A stretch of 64,000 bases of DNA from G965202915 sp965205955 (GTDB lineage: Bacteria > Pseudomonadota > Gammaproteobacteria > Eutrophobiales > Eutrophobiaceae): the NCBI GenBank assembly GCA_965205955.1, contig OZ242192.1, positions 124,001 to 188,000 on the forward strand. The letters are read 5' to 3'. Below the pieces are notes generated by a model. The model searched no databases, was not told the DNA's origin, and was given only the letters and a program-made list of their open reading frames with translations. Positions 27,795 through 36,490 of this stretch are shown here, one piece after another. Both the position numbers and the translations under genes were made by a program. How positions within the stretch are numbered: the stretch's first letter is position 1; each line of letters opens with the position of its first letter.

Positions 27795-28235
27795 CTAAAC
27801 AGAGCCTCTACATGAATTTGGCCTTAAGAGTTTCTTATTTGCAGCACCGGAGTATATTTTACCTCTGGGACTGTCGATGATTTCTTTGTTTTTGAAGTCT
27901 CTCTTTAGATCATTATCTCCGGTATAGAGAAGACGGGCACCGCTTACTTTTGCCAGGGCAAGAATGTGCATATCATTAGAGATACAGGCGCCAGACTCTT
28001 CCAATTGCTCTTTTTCCGCAATAATTTTTTCCCCCTCAATCAAAACTGCTTTTCCACCACGGTAAAGATCACGCAACTTGGTTTTAATTTTTTTCAGTTC
28101 TTGCCCGTATCTCCCAACAGTACAATAAACCACTGCTCCCCCTTTTTGGAGCCAAGCATGTATAGGAATTGCATCCTCTACTAAAGGATCATGAAAAAAT
28201 TTATGCATCCTGTCGGTGTCAATGATGATACACAT
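27795..28235 (-). CDS. PIN-like nuclease, partner of the upstream ATPase
   Basis: 146 residues. PIN-type acidic residues are visible: IIDTD at the N-terminus, SNDMHILALA in the middle and TGDNDLKRDF near the C-terminus. It is probably a metal-dependent ribonuclease. The start is 12 bp downstream of the ATPase stop, so the two are almost certainly one transcript. The usual VapB-like antitoxin is absent, so the partner seems to be the ATPase. I do not recognise a named system with this pairing. Confidence 0.75.
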   Translation of the reverse strand: MCIIIDTDRMHKFFHDPLVEDAIPIHAWLQKGGAVVYCTVGRYGQELKKIKTKLRDLYRGGKAVLIEGEKIIAEKEQLEESGACISNDMHILALAKVSGARLLYTGDNDLKRDFKNKEIIDSPRGKIYSGAANKKLLRPNSCRGSV

Positions 28236-28247
28236 AACTAAATTCCG

Positions 28248-29612
28248 TCACTCGAATCCAAGTAATTTATCGGTCTCTCTCATAAAAAAGTCACGATAGC
28301 CTGGCGGAGAATCTTTTAGATTTCCCTGCTTATCCACTTTTATATTATGGATGGTTACAGCGCCTCCTTTCTCTTTAGGTTCAAAATACAAAATAGATAC
28401 ATCTTCCGGTTTTATGATTTTATCCCGCACCGAGATTCGTACCCTGTCAATAATGTAGTCACTGTGCGTTTCAATTAAAAAGGAGTGCTCTTTCTTTGCA
28501 ACAGATTTTGCCAAAAAGGTAGAAAATTCCGCCTGCCCACGCGGGTGGAGATGAACCTCCGGCTGCTGTAACAGAAATGCCGTTTCCCTGGAGTGAATGA
28601 TCTCAACCAAAATAGGCAATATTTGATTGACTCCATACCCAACGTCCATGATGTTGGCCTGCGGGCCTTTTCTAATTTTTACCTGTAACTGAAACGGATC
28701 ATTAATCTGCTTTCCGTGACTCTTGATTTTAATTTCAGAAAACAACCCAGATTGGCGACCGAATTCAACTAAATCATCATGCAATGTATCCCAGTCTTTA
28801 TCTTTAGTACGCAGCAAACGCATCATCAACATGGGGATATGTTCACCTTCTGACGTAGGTGACTCGGTTATCGGGTCATAGGTGCGTCTTGGCTTGGAGC
28901 GTAACGGAGCAATTGATTTTTCTTGCCCTGATTCAGGGTATAGAGAGAAAAACGTCTCTCTCGATCGACCGTTTCCCCGCACAGATTTTATATCAAGTTC
29001 TTTTTGGATAAACTCACGAAGTATTTTAGCCTCTTTTTTTGATACCTCGAATACATTCGTCAAGTTTTCTACATTGGACTCATTCAACAGATAATCGATG
29101 AAATCCAAATTCAAATAATGCCTCAGGGAAACGTTTGATTTTATAGCATGACCCGGTATTTCTAGAATGCACTTCTCATCCATCCTGAATTTTATATTCA
29201 AATAGGATTTGGAGGAGAATTTGAAACAAAACGATGAGACGGTCGGTTCCGATCCTTTTTCAACGAAAGTAAACAATATATCGTATTTCTTATCGCCTTC
29301 GTTAACACCGCAACCCAGTACGAATGTATCTAACTCACCGGATTTTCGTCTTTTTGTTCGAACAATATCCCTGAACGCTCCCATCTGGAAAGGCTCCAGA
29401 TTGAAGTTGGGATTATCTCGCATGACCGAATCTATGAAGAAAGGGCTTCTCCTACGCATTCTTTGAAGCAACGCCCGGTAACTTCCCAGAAAAGAGGTTT
29501 TCCCGGTGCTGTTCTCGCCGACAAGCAAGGTAACAGGCCGGATATCAGCCCGCTGATTGCCTTGAAAACAACGCACATTCTCTATAATAAATTCACGCAA
29601 ATCACTCATCAT
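28248..29612 (-). CDS. AAA/ABC-type ATPase (OLD-like, DUF3696-type) of an ATPase-PIN pair
   Basis: About 454 residues from the ATG at 29612, which has AGGA just upstream; the frame extends 5 codons more. Walker A is LLVGENSTGKTSFL. An ABC-like signature/Walker B region is found at VGYGVNQILPILVEII and TAFLLQQPEVHLHPRGQAEFS, followed by the H-loop-like FLIETHSDYIIDR. This is the layout of OLD-type and PARIS-type ATPases, but no TOPRIM domain is fused. The adjacent PIN-like protein probably supplies the nuclease. Composition is more AT-rich than the core genes, pointing to transfer. Confidence 0.82.
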   Translation of the reverse strand: MMSDLREFIIENVRCFQGNQRADIRPVTLLVGENSTGKTSFLGSYRALLQRMRRRSPFFIDSVMRDNPNFNLEPFQMGAFRDIVRTKRRKSGELDTFVLGCGVNEGDKKYDILFTFVEKGSEPTVSSFCFKFSSKSYLNIKFRMDEKCILEIPGHAIKSNVSLRHYLNLDFIDYLLNESNVENLTNVFEVSKKEAKILREFIQKELDIKSVRGNGRSRETFFSLYPESGQEKSIAPLRSKPRRTYDPITESPTSEGEHIPMLMMRLLRTKDKDWDTLHDDLVEFGRQSGLFSEIKIKSHGKQINDPFQLQVKIRKGPQANIMDVGYGVNQILPILVEIIHSRETAFLLQQPEVHLHPRGQAEFSTFLAKSVAKKEHSFLIETHSDYIIDRVRISVRDKIIKPEDVSILYFEPKEKGGAVTIHNIKVDKQGNLKDSPPGYRDFFMRETDKLLGFE

Positions 29613-29676
29613 TTTTCCTCGGAACAAGGAGCAAGCCGGATTAGTTTATCCATCCCACCGGGCTACAGTGCAGGTA

Positions 29677-30570
29677 TTATACCCCCACCTCCACAATCTT
29701 CATCGTATCATTCCCAAATATATCAACCACTTTAACAGCAATTTTCCACCGTCCCGGCGGGCATTCATGCGCCGTGCTGGTCAGTTCCAGTGAGCGGTCT
29801 TTTTTCGTGCGAAAACTTTGCCATTCGTTTTCGAATATATACTCCCCACTCCACTGCTCTTCGATTTCACCCGTGGCTTCATTTCGCACGCGGATGATTT
29901 CCCGTTTGCTTTCAAAGTCAAAGTCCACCGCCCAGTAGTCGATCCAGTCGGTCCAGTGTTGGGTCAATTGCTTGCTGGTTATTTTACCAGTTTTGTCTTT
30001 GCTCACGCGCACAATCTGGCCGTCGTCGGCGACGATTTTGCTCTTGCCGTTTTTGAGGGATCCTTCAACAGCGATGCTGTCCTGCGAGTAGTGCACCGAG
30101 AAGTCGGTCAACTCCACCGCCACCCTAGCAAGTCCCCCTGACAAGGGGGATTTAGGGGGTTGCCGTTCCTCCAAACGCTTTTGCAAATCATCATATACCC
30201 CGGTCAGGTTATTCATTATCTCCTCATTCGTATAGCGAATCACTTCGATGCCGAGCGCATTCAGTCTGGCGCTTCGTTGCCTGTCGTGCTCTTTTTGCTC
30301 GGCGTGGCTGTCGCCGTCTATCTCTATGGCAACCATTAAAGCTGCGCAATAAAAATCAACTATAAATCTGTCTACAGGTTTTTGCCGGGTGAACTTCAAG
30401 CTCTCAAAGTGTTTGCGCTGTAATACTTCGCTCCAGAGTTTTCTTTCCGCCGGTGTTGGGTTTTTTCTGTTTTCGCGGGCTTTGGGGGTTAGGGATTTGT
30501 CGTAGGGGAGGTAACCCCCCTTGCCCCCCTTGTTGTTTTGTGCCGTATGATAGGATATACTCTCTTTCAA
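29677..30570 (-). CDS. DUF559 endonuclease fused in frame to the displaced C-terminus of Mod
   Basis: 297 codons with two parts. Residues about 20-140 form a DUF559/Vsr-like nuclease (YDKSLTPKARENRKNPTPAERKLW, VDFYCAALMVAIEIDGDSHAEQ, IEVIRYTNEEI). Residues about 150-297 (VAVELTDFSVHYSQDSIAVEG through VVDIFGNDTMKIVEV) are, from memory of the family, the tail of type III-like Mod proteins. That tail is missing from the mod gene at 31539-33248. The start is a TTG whose first 12 codons come from the IS481 left end, so the true start and expression are uncertain. The junction between the two parts is the palindrome at 30133-30150. Confidence 0.75.
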   Translation of the reverse strand: MKESISYHTAQNNKGGKGGYLPYDKSLTPKARENRKNPTPAERKLWSEVLQRKHFESLKFTRQKPVDRFIVDFYCAALMVAIEIDGDSHAEQKEHDRQRSARLNALGIEVIRYTNEEIMNNLTGVYDDLQKRLEERQPPKSPLSGGLARVAVELTDFSVHYSQDSIAVEGSLKNGKSKIVADDGQIVRVSKDKTGKITSKQLTQHWTDWIDYWAVDFDFESKREIIRVRNEATGEIEEQWSGEYIFENEWQSFRTKKDRSLELTSTAHECPPGRWKIAVKVVDIFGNDTMKIVEVGV

Positions 30571-31569
30571 TCCAATCCGGTATTCAATACGTTCAGAGGA
30601 GGTTAAAAAGTGGAGATTAAATTACATAAGCTGGCCACCACAACGCCGGCCACACGAAAGTATATTCAGACCTCAAACAAGAGCGCACCGACCTTGTCGC
30701 GTGAGCTCGGAGTCTCTCTGCCTACGATTTACAAGTGGCTGCGGGCCGGGCGCATCTATGACGGCTCCCACACGCGTCATAACCTCAATCCGAGCACGTC
30801 GCCGCAGCACGAGGAGATTATCACCGAGTTGCGGCTACGCTTGCGCTTGTCGCTGGATGATGTGGTTGAGGTGATGAACCGCTGTTTTCCCCAGACCTTC
30901 AGTCGCAGTGCGATCCATCGCTGCTTCAAGCGCTTAGGCGTAAACCGGCTGCCGCAAGTCAAGCAGTCGCGTGACTTCGGCTGTTTCGAGCAGGCCACGT
31001 GCGGGTTTATCCATATGGACTTCAAGGTGTTGAGCAAGCTCAAGAAGCAACGCAGCTATGTGCTGGTGGCGATTGACCGGGCTACGCGCTTTGTCTGGGT
31101 GAAAATCATTGCGCGCCGCGATGCCGCCACGACCTCGCAGTGTCTGCGTGAGTTCCTGGATGCGTTTCCCCACCCGGTGCATACCCTGCTTACCGACAAC
31201 GATGGAGGCTTCACAGACCGCTTTGCAGTGGACAAGAAAGGCAAGCCAGACGGCAAACCAAGTGGTACGCATCCGTTTGACCGGGTGTGCCGTGAGCATC
31301 ATATTGAGCATCGTCTCATTCGCCCGTTTCGACCGCAGACCAACGGCATGGTGGAGCGATTCAATCGCCGTTTGAGTGAGGCATTGCGCAGCCAGCCACA
31401 ACTCAAAAGCAACTGGAGCAAGAACCGATTCCACAACCACGAGCAAAGAAACCAGTTCATCCACACATTTGTGAACAACTACAACCGAACCCGCTTAACC
31501 TGCCTGGGCTATAAATCTCCCAGCGAGGTCTTGAGCGATCACACGGGATGTAACACCTTGTCAGGGGGG
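30133..31569. mobile_element. Palindrome-bounded DUF559 element inserted in mod (split by IS481)
   Basis: One boundary is TCCCCCTGACAAGGGGGA at 30133-30150. The other is CCCCCCTTGTCAGGGGGG, rebuilt by joining bases up to 30533 with those from 31562 after removing the IS481 copy and one target repeat. Between them lies only a DUF559 nuclease reading frame. On both sides the flanking sequence is mod. The direction of events (element into mod, then IS into element) follows from the nesting. Whether the palindromes are true element ends is inference. Confidence 0.55.
30534..31555 (+). mobile_element. IS481-family insertion sequence with 6-bp target duplication
   Basis: A 1022-bp element. The left end TGTTTTGTGCCGTATGATAGG and the right end read inwards (TGTTACATCCCGTGTGATCGC) match at 14 of 21 positions, and the ends are TGT...ACA. 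The hexamer CCTTGT flanks it on both sides (30528-30533 and 31556-31561), a clear target duplication. It inserted into the centre of the palindrome CCCCCCTTGTCAGGGGGG. Confidence 0.88.
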
Positions 31570-31905
31570 TGGGTGATGTGTGGTTTTACTTCGATGAACG
31601 ATACGTCGTGGAACACCACCTGGTTTTTCTCTACTGCTCGTTTGTCAAAGACTTCGGCGGGGATGTATTTCATTTCCAGCGCAATGCCTTTGCTTTTCGC
31701 CTCGTCCATGATTGCGGGAAACAATCCCATTTCAAACTCAAAGGCGAGAATGTCGGCGCGGGTGATGTGCGCCTTGCGGCATTCCAGGATGATTTCTTCC
31801 ACGAACAGGCGGGTGACCGGCAGATTGATCGGGCCGATGGCGACCATGCGCCCGGCCTTTTTACCGTGGAAGACGCCGGACTGCTCCACCGGTTGTGCGG
31901 CATAA
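30610..31905 (+). CDS. IS481-family transposase, reading through its IS end
   Basis: Residues 1 to about 315 lie inside the IS. An N-terminal helix-turn-helix (SRELGVSLPTIYKWLRAGR) precedes an rve-type DDE core: Asp in IHMDFKVL, Asp in LLTDNDGGF and Glu in NGMVERFNRRLSE. No in-frame stop occurs before the right end at 31555; a TAA is present there but out of frame. The frame therefore continues about 116 codons antisense to mod. The real product may be shorter or the stop may have been lost by a small indel. GTG start preceded by GAGGAGG. Confidence 0.88.
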   Translation: MEIKLHKLATTTPATRKYIQTSNKSAPTLSRELGVSLPTIYKWLRAGRIYDGSHTRHNLNPSTSPQHEEIITELRLRLRLSLDDVVEVMNRCFPQTFSRSAIHRCFKRLGVNRLPQVKQSRDFGCFEQATCGFIHMDFKVLSKLKKQRSYVLVAIDRATRFVWVKIIARRDAATTSQCLREFLDAFPHPVHTLLTDNDGGFTDRFAVDKKGKPDGKPSGTHPFDRVCREHHIEHRLIRPFRPQTNGMVERFNRRLSEALRSQPQLKSNWSKNRFHNHEQRNQFIHTFVNNYNRTRLTCLGYKSPSEVLSDHTGCNTLSGGWVMCGFTSMNDTSWNTTWFFSTARLSKTSAGMYFISSAMPLLFASSMIAGNNPISNSKARMSARVMCALRHSRMISSTNRRVTGRLIGPMATMRPAFLPWKTPDCSTGCAA

Positions 31906-33248
31906 GCCTTGAGGATCAGGGCCTGGTATTCCTTTGATTTGGCGGCAATCTGCTGTTGCTGCTGTTCGTCGGACAGATTGGGATTGACGCCGATGTAGTG
32001 CTGGCGTTCGTATTTTCCGAGGTTGAGGATTTCAAAGGCGCGGTAGTCTTTGCTTTCGGCTTTGCGTTCACGCTGCACGCCAATCATGCGCTTGCGGGTG
32101 GTGTGGATGGCGAATTTGCCGAGGTCGGAGACGATCCACTTGCGGCCTAGTTTTTCGGCGACGGCGGCGGTGGTACCGGAGCCGCAGAAGAAGTCGGCGA
32201 TGAGATCGCCTTCGTTGGAGGAGGCTTTGATGATGCGTTCTATTAGTTCACTAGGTTTTTGTGTTGGGTAACCAAGAGCTTCTTTTGCTGAATTGTTGAT
32301 CTTGTCTAAATCCCAAACATCATCAACGACAACGCCTTCATTCATAACTTCGTCAAGGTAGCGTTTAATTCGCTTACCTCCACCGGCATCAGATAGTACA
32401 TATTCTCGTCCATTTTCATCCAACCGTATTTTTTGCTTTCTTGCTGTAACGTAGGCTTGTTTTGACTCCCAAGGTTGAAAGTATGAGTTAAAGAGAGTTT
32501 CCTTCGATTTGGAGAAAAACAATATATCATCATGTCGTTTTTCAAATGACCGCGATAATTGCTTGTTCCATCCGCTGTAATGCCAAGAAATACAATTATT
32601 AAAATCTTCTCTCCCGAAAACTTCATCCATCACCAGCCGAATATACGCATTCACCCGCCAATCACAATGCACATAAATACTCCCATCCTCGGCGAGTAAA
32701 TCCCGCATCAATACCAGCCGCTCATAAATCATCGCAATAAACGAATCCGCCCCTTTGCCCCAAGTGTCCCGATAGGCGATTTCTTCCAGTATGTTGGGCT
32801 TTTTGGTAAACGTGTCACCGCCGATTTCAATGTCCATGGAAAAATCCGCACCGACATCAAACGGCGGATCAATATAAATCAGTTTCAATCCGCCCTGCGC
32901 TTCAATTTCCTCACGCAACGGTCCGTTTTTCAGTGACGAAAGAATCAGTTTGTTATCACCCCAGATCAGCTTGTTGCTCCAGCCCTTGAGTTGCCGCCCG
33001 CGCACGTCGGTGGTGAACAGTTCCGGTTGCTTTACTGTATCCTCCGACCTCTCCGCACGCGGTTCATCGACCTGTTCGATGGTCTGAAATGGCAGCACGA
33101 TATTGCAAACTTCATTGCTCTTGCCGTTCCACACCAATTCGACCTCGCGCTTGTCGTCAAACAACAAAAAGCGATACTTGTCCGGCAGCGGCTTGCCGGC
33201 TTCAATCAACTTCACGGTGTCACGCTTTTCGTTGTCGGTGAGGTTCAT
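31539..33248 (-). CDS. Type III-like DNA methyltransferase Mod, C-terminus cut off
   Basis: 569 codons, of which about 559 are native. Motif IV is YIDPPFD and the AdoMet motif DFFCGSGTTAA comes after it, the beta-class order used by type III Mod enzymes. This implies an adenine-N6 or cytosine-N4 methyltransferase. The native frame runs into the palindrome at 31569 and stops within the IS481 end, so roughly 150 C-terminal residues are lost. They survive in the DUF559 fusion at 29677-30150. Catalytic motifs are intact, but pairing with Res may be lost. Confidence 0.9.
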   Translation of the reverse strand: MNLTDNEKRDTVKLIEAGKPLPDKYRFLLFDDKREVELVWNGKSNEVCNIVLPFQTIEQVDEPRAERSEDTVKQPELFTTDVRGRQLKGWSNKLIWGDNKLILSSLKNGPLREEIEAQGGLKLIYIDPPFDVGADFSMDIEIGGDTFTKKPNILEEIAYRDTWGKGADSFIAMIYERLVLMRDLLAEDGSIYVHCDWRVNAYIRLVMDEVFGREDFNNCISWHYSGWNKQLSRSFEKRHDDILFFSKSKETLFNSYFQPWESKQAYVTARKQKIRLDENGREYVLSDAGGGKRIKRYLDEVMNEGVVVDDVWDLDKINNSAKEALGYPTQKPSELIERIIKASSNEGDLIADFFCGSGTTAAVAEKLGRKWIVSDLGKFAIHTTRKRMIGVQRERKAESKDYRAFEILNLGKYERQHYIGVNPNLSDEQQQQQIAAKSKEYQALILKAYAAQPVEQSGVFHGKKAGRMVAIGPINLPVTRLFVEEIILECRKAHITRADILAFEFEMGLFPAIMDEAKSKGIALEMKYIPAEVFDKRAVEKNQVVFHDVSFIEVKPHITHPPDKVLHPV

Positions 33249-33270
33249 AGGGCAAGATCCCGCGAGTTTT

Positions 33271-33327
33271 GTTTCATGGATGAGACATTATTGGTTTTGG
33301 GACTCATTTTTATCAATATGCGATACC
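33271..33327. repeat. Single copy of the fic-associated 70-bp repeat
   Basis: Begins GTTTCATGGATGAGAC. It aligns without gaps to the unit at 36631, with roughly two thirds of positions identical. It lies exactly 57 bp from a fic-like stop codon, as does the unit next to the intact fic gene. Confidence 0.7.
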
Positions 33328-33393
33328 TTATCCTATAATCCGCACCAACGCCGGGAACATGTACACGGATGGCCTGCGTCCCTCCCCCGGAAA
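33328..33393 (-). pseudogene. Remnant of a fic 3' end
   Basis: Read on the minus strand, 21 codons plus TAA give FPGEGRRPSVYMFPALVRIIG. The intact Fic protein ends SGKGRKPSLYMFPTLKQIVE. The same codons and the same 57-bp distance to the repeat show that this is the tail of a second fic copy with the rest gone. Confidence 0.8.
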
Positions 33394-33418
33394 GCCAAAT
33401 TATATTGGTGGCGAGGGG

Positions 33419-35782
33419 CTAGTCTTCTTCCAAAAACAGCTTGTATCCCTCAAAATCTTCGGTTTTCTTATACTCAAATCGCTCAAAAAATTGAATATAG
33501 ACACGTTCCTGCAAATGCGCTCGCTGTTTCTGCTCATCTCCGATTTCCTTTAACCATTCTGGCGATTCCTGGATAAATTCTTCCATCAATTCTTCATTTT
33601 CAGAAAATGCCTGTATGTCCATGTAGAAAATACCCTCAACGCATTCTTCTTTATCTCCTGCATCGAGTGGTGATAGTTGAATGAGTCCCCCTGCCTTTGA
33701 TTTATTCAAAATCAAAATCTGTTTATCTATTTGCATGTGATACGTCTCGAAAATAGGAATCAATTTTCCGTTGAAGTCATACCAACCGCCAAACCCTTTT
33801 ACTTCAAGTTGTTCAGTATCTCCATGCCGTGGCGGTTTGAAGTTGCCGGAGTCGTGAAAAAACTGCCAAAACGCGGGCTTGGTTGCAATAATTACTATGT
33901 CATCAGGATTTTCAAATTTTGCCAAGGTAGATTCAAAATTCTCCCTGGTAATTTCTTCGCAATTGTTCGCTATATCATCAAGCAAACGAGCATTTTCGCC
34001 GGCAGCAAGCTCGCGTCCGTAATTTTCGCCCCAACCAATATAATGAACATGCCACTCGTCAAAGAATGCAGCTTTATTATCGACGATCTTGAAACCAAAA
34101 GGCTCTTTCTTTGCTGCCATATTTTCCTGAATTTTGTCCTCGTATGTGTCGAAATACCTGGTAAAAATGTCGCGTATATTTGCGACTTCGTAGAAGGTTT
34201 TTAACGCTTTTTCCTTAAATTCGGCTACCTTTTTTGGGCTGATGTTTCCGGTTTTGTGTTTTGCAGAAATTTGTTTTTCAGCTTCCTCTTTGAGTTTATT
34301 CAGAAAGGGAATTAGTTTCTTATCAAAAGTCTCATCTAAATTGGCTGTATCGAGACCAATCTCTGCCAGCATACCACCAACCTGCTTTAAGTCGGTTGCA
34401 AGCAGGATAAGTTCCTCTACTAAATGTTCAAGATCGCTCAACCTATAAACATGTAGGTCGGGCAGTTGATAATTTTCAATCTTTGAATACTTGCCTTCAA
34501 CCTGAGGAGAAGTACCTTGTAATATACGAGCGAGTAGCAGAAGGAAATATTGCCTGTAATATTTCCCGCTTCCATGATGTCTTTCCTTAAAACCAGTCTT
34601 TTTTTCAAAAAGCCCTTTTAGGAAATAAAGTCTGATTACCTCGTCTAATTTTTGAGGGGTTACATCATGCCCAATCCAGGAAGCGTCGGAATCCGGTGGT
34701 TGTTTGTACTCCCAAAGATATTTGATGTAGTCGTATCTTTTCTTGAACAAGCAGTATGCACCTATGCCAAAAACGATCTCCAGGAGATTTTGATATTTGA
34801 ATTGTGAGGTAGCAAAATCTCTAATCTTTTTCTCGATTTCTTGTGCTGATTCTTTTTGCTTTGCGCCTAGGTTCGGTTCAAGAATTGCCTTCAACTCATC
34901 AAATTTTTTCAACCACGCCTTTAACTTTTCTTGTGTATCCAGATCGTCTTCTGATTTAGCAAGTTCCTTGATTCTTTTTTCTAATCGATGTTTTGCGTCA
35001 AGTTCCTCATATTTCTGTGGATCAGCACGCAAAATAATATGCCCATATTCCCAAATTTCGCCTCGGTAATAATTGAGAATCTGAATGCCGTCAACCAAGG
35101 ATGAAACCAGTGATTGGAAAACAGTGGTTTGTTTTTCAGCAATGATGTATTGGACAATAGACAAAAAGTATTTATCAAAAAGTTTGAGATAAGAAAGTTG
35201 GAAATCGCCCTGCACGCTCAACCCATTAAAGACAATGTGCGTGTAACAGTGAATTGCGGCACCGCAAGCGGAATTGTCACTGTGTTGTACCGCAGTTCTC
35301 ATTATTTCTTCGAGTTTCCACAAAATTTGCTCAACAAATAACTCATTATTTTGACGAGATGACAATTCTTCCAATATCCAACTGATATTGGAAACAGAAA
35401 ATATGCTTATTTCCTTATTTTGAGAATTTACAGCTGCCTCATATACTCGCACAATCTGATTCATAGGCGTAGAAAAGCCAATCAAATATTTATCCGGATC
35501 GAAAGCAAGACGAAGTTTTGCATTCTGTTCATCTTTCTTATACAAATTGAAAAATTCTTGACTAACTACCAATTGTTCAAATTTATCCGGATCACCTTGC
35601 TGAATCTCAAAAATCTTCTTCATCGAATCCCTTATCTTTTTTAGCCCGTCCAATACCAGCTTGTTCTTTTGCCGCTTTGTTTCAAATACCAAAATATCAC
35701 CAATCCCTTCCAGCGATTGTACTAATTTAGCTTGCCTGGAAGTGCTTGCCTTTTTATTCAATGGATTTCTCAACATCTTCAT
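33419..35782 (-). CDS. Unrecognised 787-residue protein paired with a membrane protein
   Basis: I do not recognise a family. The N-terminal 250 residues look all-helical. A charged coiled-coil-like part (about 275-340, many Lys/Glu) is followed by more helical sequence, and from about residue 590 a mixed region contains FDEWHVHYIGWGENYGRELAAGE and AKPAFWQFF-like VIIATKPAFWQFFHD. There is no signal peptide, membrane helix or Walker motif. The ATG lies inside the end of the upstream membrane gene (29-bp overlap), with an in-frame TAG 10 bp before it, so translation is probably coupled. The gene is AT-rich compared with core genes. Its position among restriction and toxin genes suggests a defence role, which is inference only. 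Confidence 0.8.
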   Translation of the reverse strand: MKMLRNPLNKKASTSRQAKLVQSLEGIGDILVFETKRQKNKLVLDGLKKIRDSMKKIFEIQQGDPDKFEQLVVSQEFFNLYKKDEQNAKLRLAFDPDKYLIGFSTPMNQIVRVYEAAVNSQNKEISIFSVSNISWILEELSSRQNNELFVEQILWKLEEIMRTAVQHSDNSACGAAIHCYTHIVFNGLSVQGDFQLSYLKLFDKYFLSIVQYIIAEKQTTVFQSLVSSLVDGIQILNYYRGEIWEYGHIILRADPQKYEELDAKHRLEKRIKELAKSEDDLDTQEKLKAWLKKFDELKAILEPNLGAKQKESAQEIEKKIRDFATSQFKYQNLLEIVFGIGAYCLFKKRYDYIKYLWEYKQPPDSDASWIGHDVTPQKLDEVIRLYFLKGLFEKKTGFKERHHGSGKYYRQYFLLLLARILQGTSPQVEGKYSKIENYQLPDLHVYRLSDLEHLVEELILLATDLKQVGGMLAEIGLDTANLDETFDKKLIPFLNKLKEEAEKQISAKHKTGNISPKKVAEFKEKALKTFYEVANIRDIFTRYFDTYEDKIQENMAAKKEPFGFKIVDNKAAFFDEWHVHYIGWGENYGRELAAGENARLLDDIANNCEEITRENFESTLAKFENPDDIVIIATKPAFWQFFHDSGNFKPPRHGDTEQLEVKGFGGWYDFNGKLIPIFETYHMQIDKQILILNKSKAGGLIQLSPLDAGDKEECVEGIFYMDIQAFSENEELMEEFIQESPEWLKEIGDEQKQRAHLQERVYIQFFERFEYKKTEDFEGYKLFLEED

Positions 35783-36215
35783 AAAGTTGGTCTATGACGG
35801 CTTGTATATCACTCATAAAAGTTTTGATCCGGGTGATTACACGCCAAATGGCAAATGCTATACACAAAAAACCTAATAGAACGATCCACGCAAACACTTT
35901 CCATGCTACTGAATCAATATCATCTTGAACAAAGAAGCGTAAACCAATAGCAACTACAATGTTTATCAAAAGAAATGGGGGCAAGATTCTGTTTGCCCAA
36001 TTATTTTCAAAAGAACGAATAATGACCTCGGAATTATAACGTTCAGAAATTTTTGAGATTATTTCTATGCTCAACGGGACTAAAAAAGCAATAATTACCG
36101 CTTCAAATGCGGCGACATCAGATAGAAATGCAGGATTTGGATTTATTTTCCCGAGCCAATTTAGCCACGAAAAATCAATAGAAGCGTTTGGGAATGAGGA
36201 AATTGTTAATGACAT
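35754..36215 (-). CDS. Small membrane protein coupled to the 787-residue protein
   Basis: 153 residues with about three hydrophobic helices: near residues 33-55 (AVIIAFLVPLSIEII), 78-96 (LPPFLLINIVVAIGLRFFV) and 104-125 (WKVFAWIVLLGFLCIAFAI). A charged, probably cytoplasmic C-terminus follows (TRIKTFMSDIQAVIDQLYEDVEKS). No family is recognised. The stop lies inside the next gene. The two could have come from one longer membrane-anchored protein split by a frameshift, or be a coupled pair; nothing slippery is visible at the overlap. Confidence 0.78.
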   Translation of the reverse strand: MSLTISSFPNASIDFSWLNWLGKINPNPAFLSDVAAFEAVIIAFLVPLSIEIISKISERYNSEVIIRSFENNWANRILPPFLLINIVVAIGLRFFVQDDIDSVAWKVFAWIVLLGFLCIAFAIWRVITRIKTFMSDIQAVIDQLYEDVEKSIE

Positions 36216-36490
36216 TTAGGATACGGGAGAATAAATCTGCAACCCCTATACCATCCTTGTATTTTCAACGAGCAGGCGCTCCAAGTGTTGTTGTTTAGGG
36301 ATGGTGCCCATAAGTCCGAATTATGGGGGGTGGCAGGTTCAAAAGTCAATATAAGAGAAGTTGACTTATCTTATTGAGCATTCCGCGTTATTTCCCTTAT
36401 TAATCAAAGCTTTATATTCTTACGAAAATGCTCATAAGGGCTTTTACAAGGTATTTTTCCTTTTACGCGACAGCAGATTTGGGGGGATTT
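36216..36490. other. Intergenic AT-rich stretch upstream of the membrane protein gene
   Basis: About 275 bp with no gene recognised. It should contain the promoter of the membrane/787-residue pair on the minus strand. Short open frames on the plus strand run into the 70-bp repeats and are not convincing. Confidence 0.5.

Noticed and set aside
35754..35782. Programmed frameshift joining the membrane and 787-residue proteins
   Set aside because: No slippery heptamer is visible in the 29-bp overlap; coupled re-initiation explains the layout more simply.
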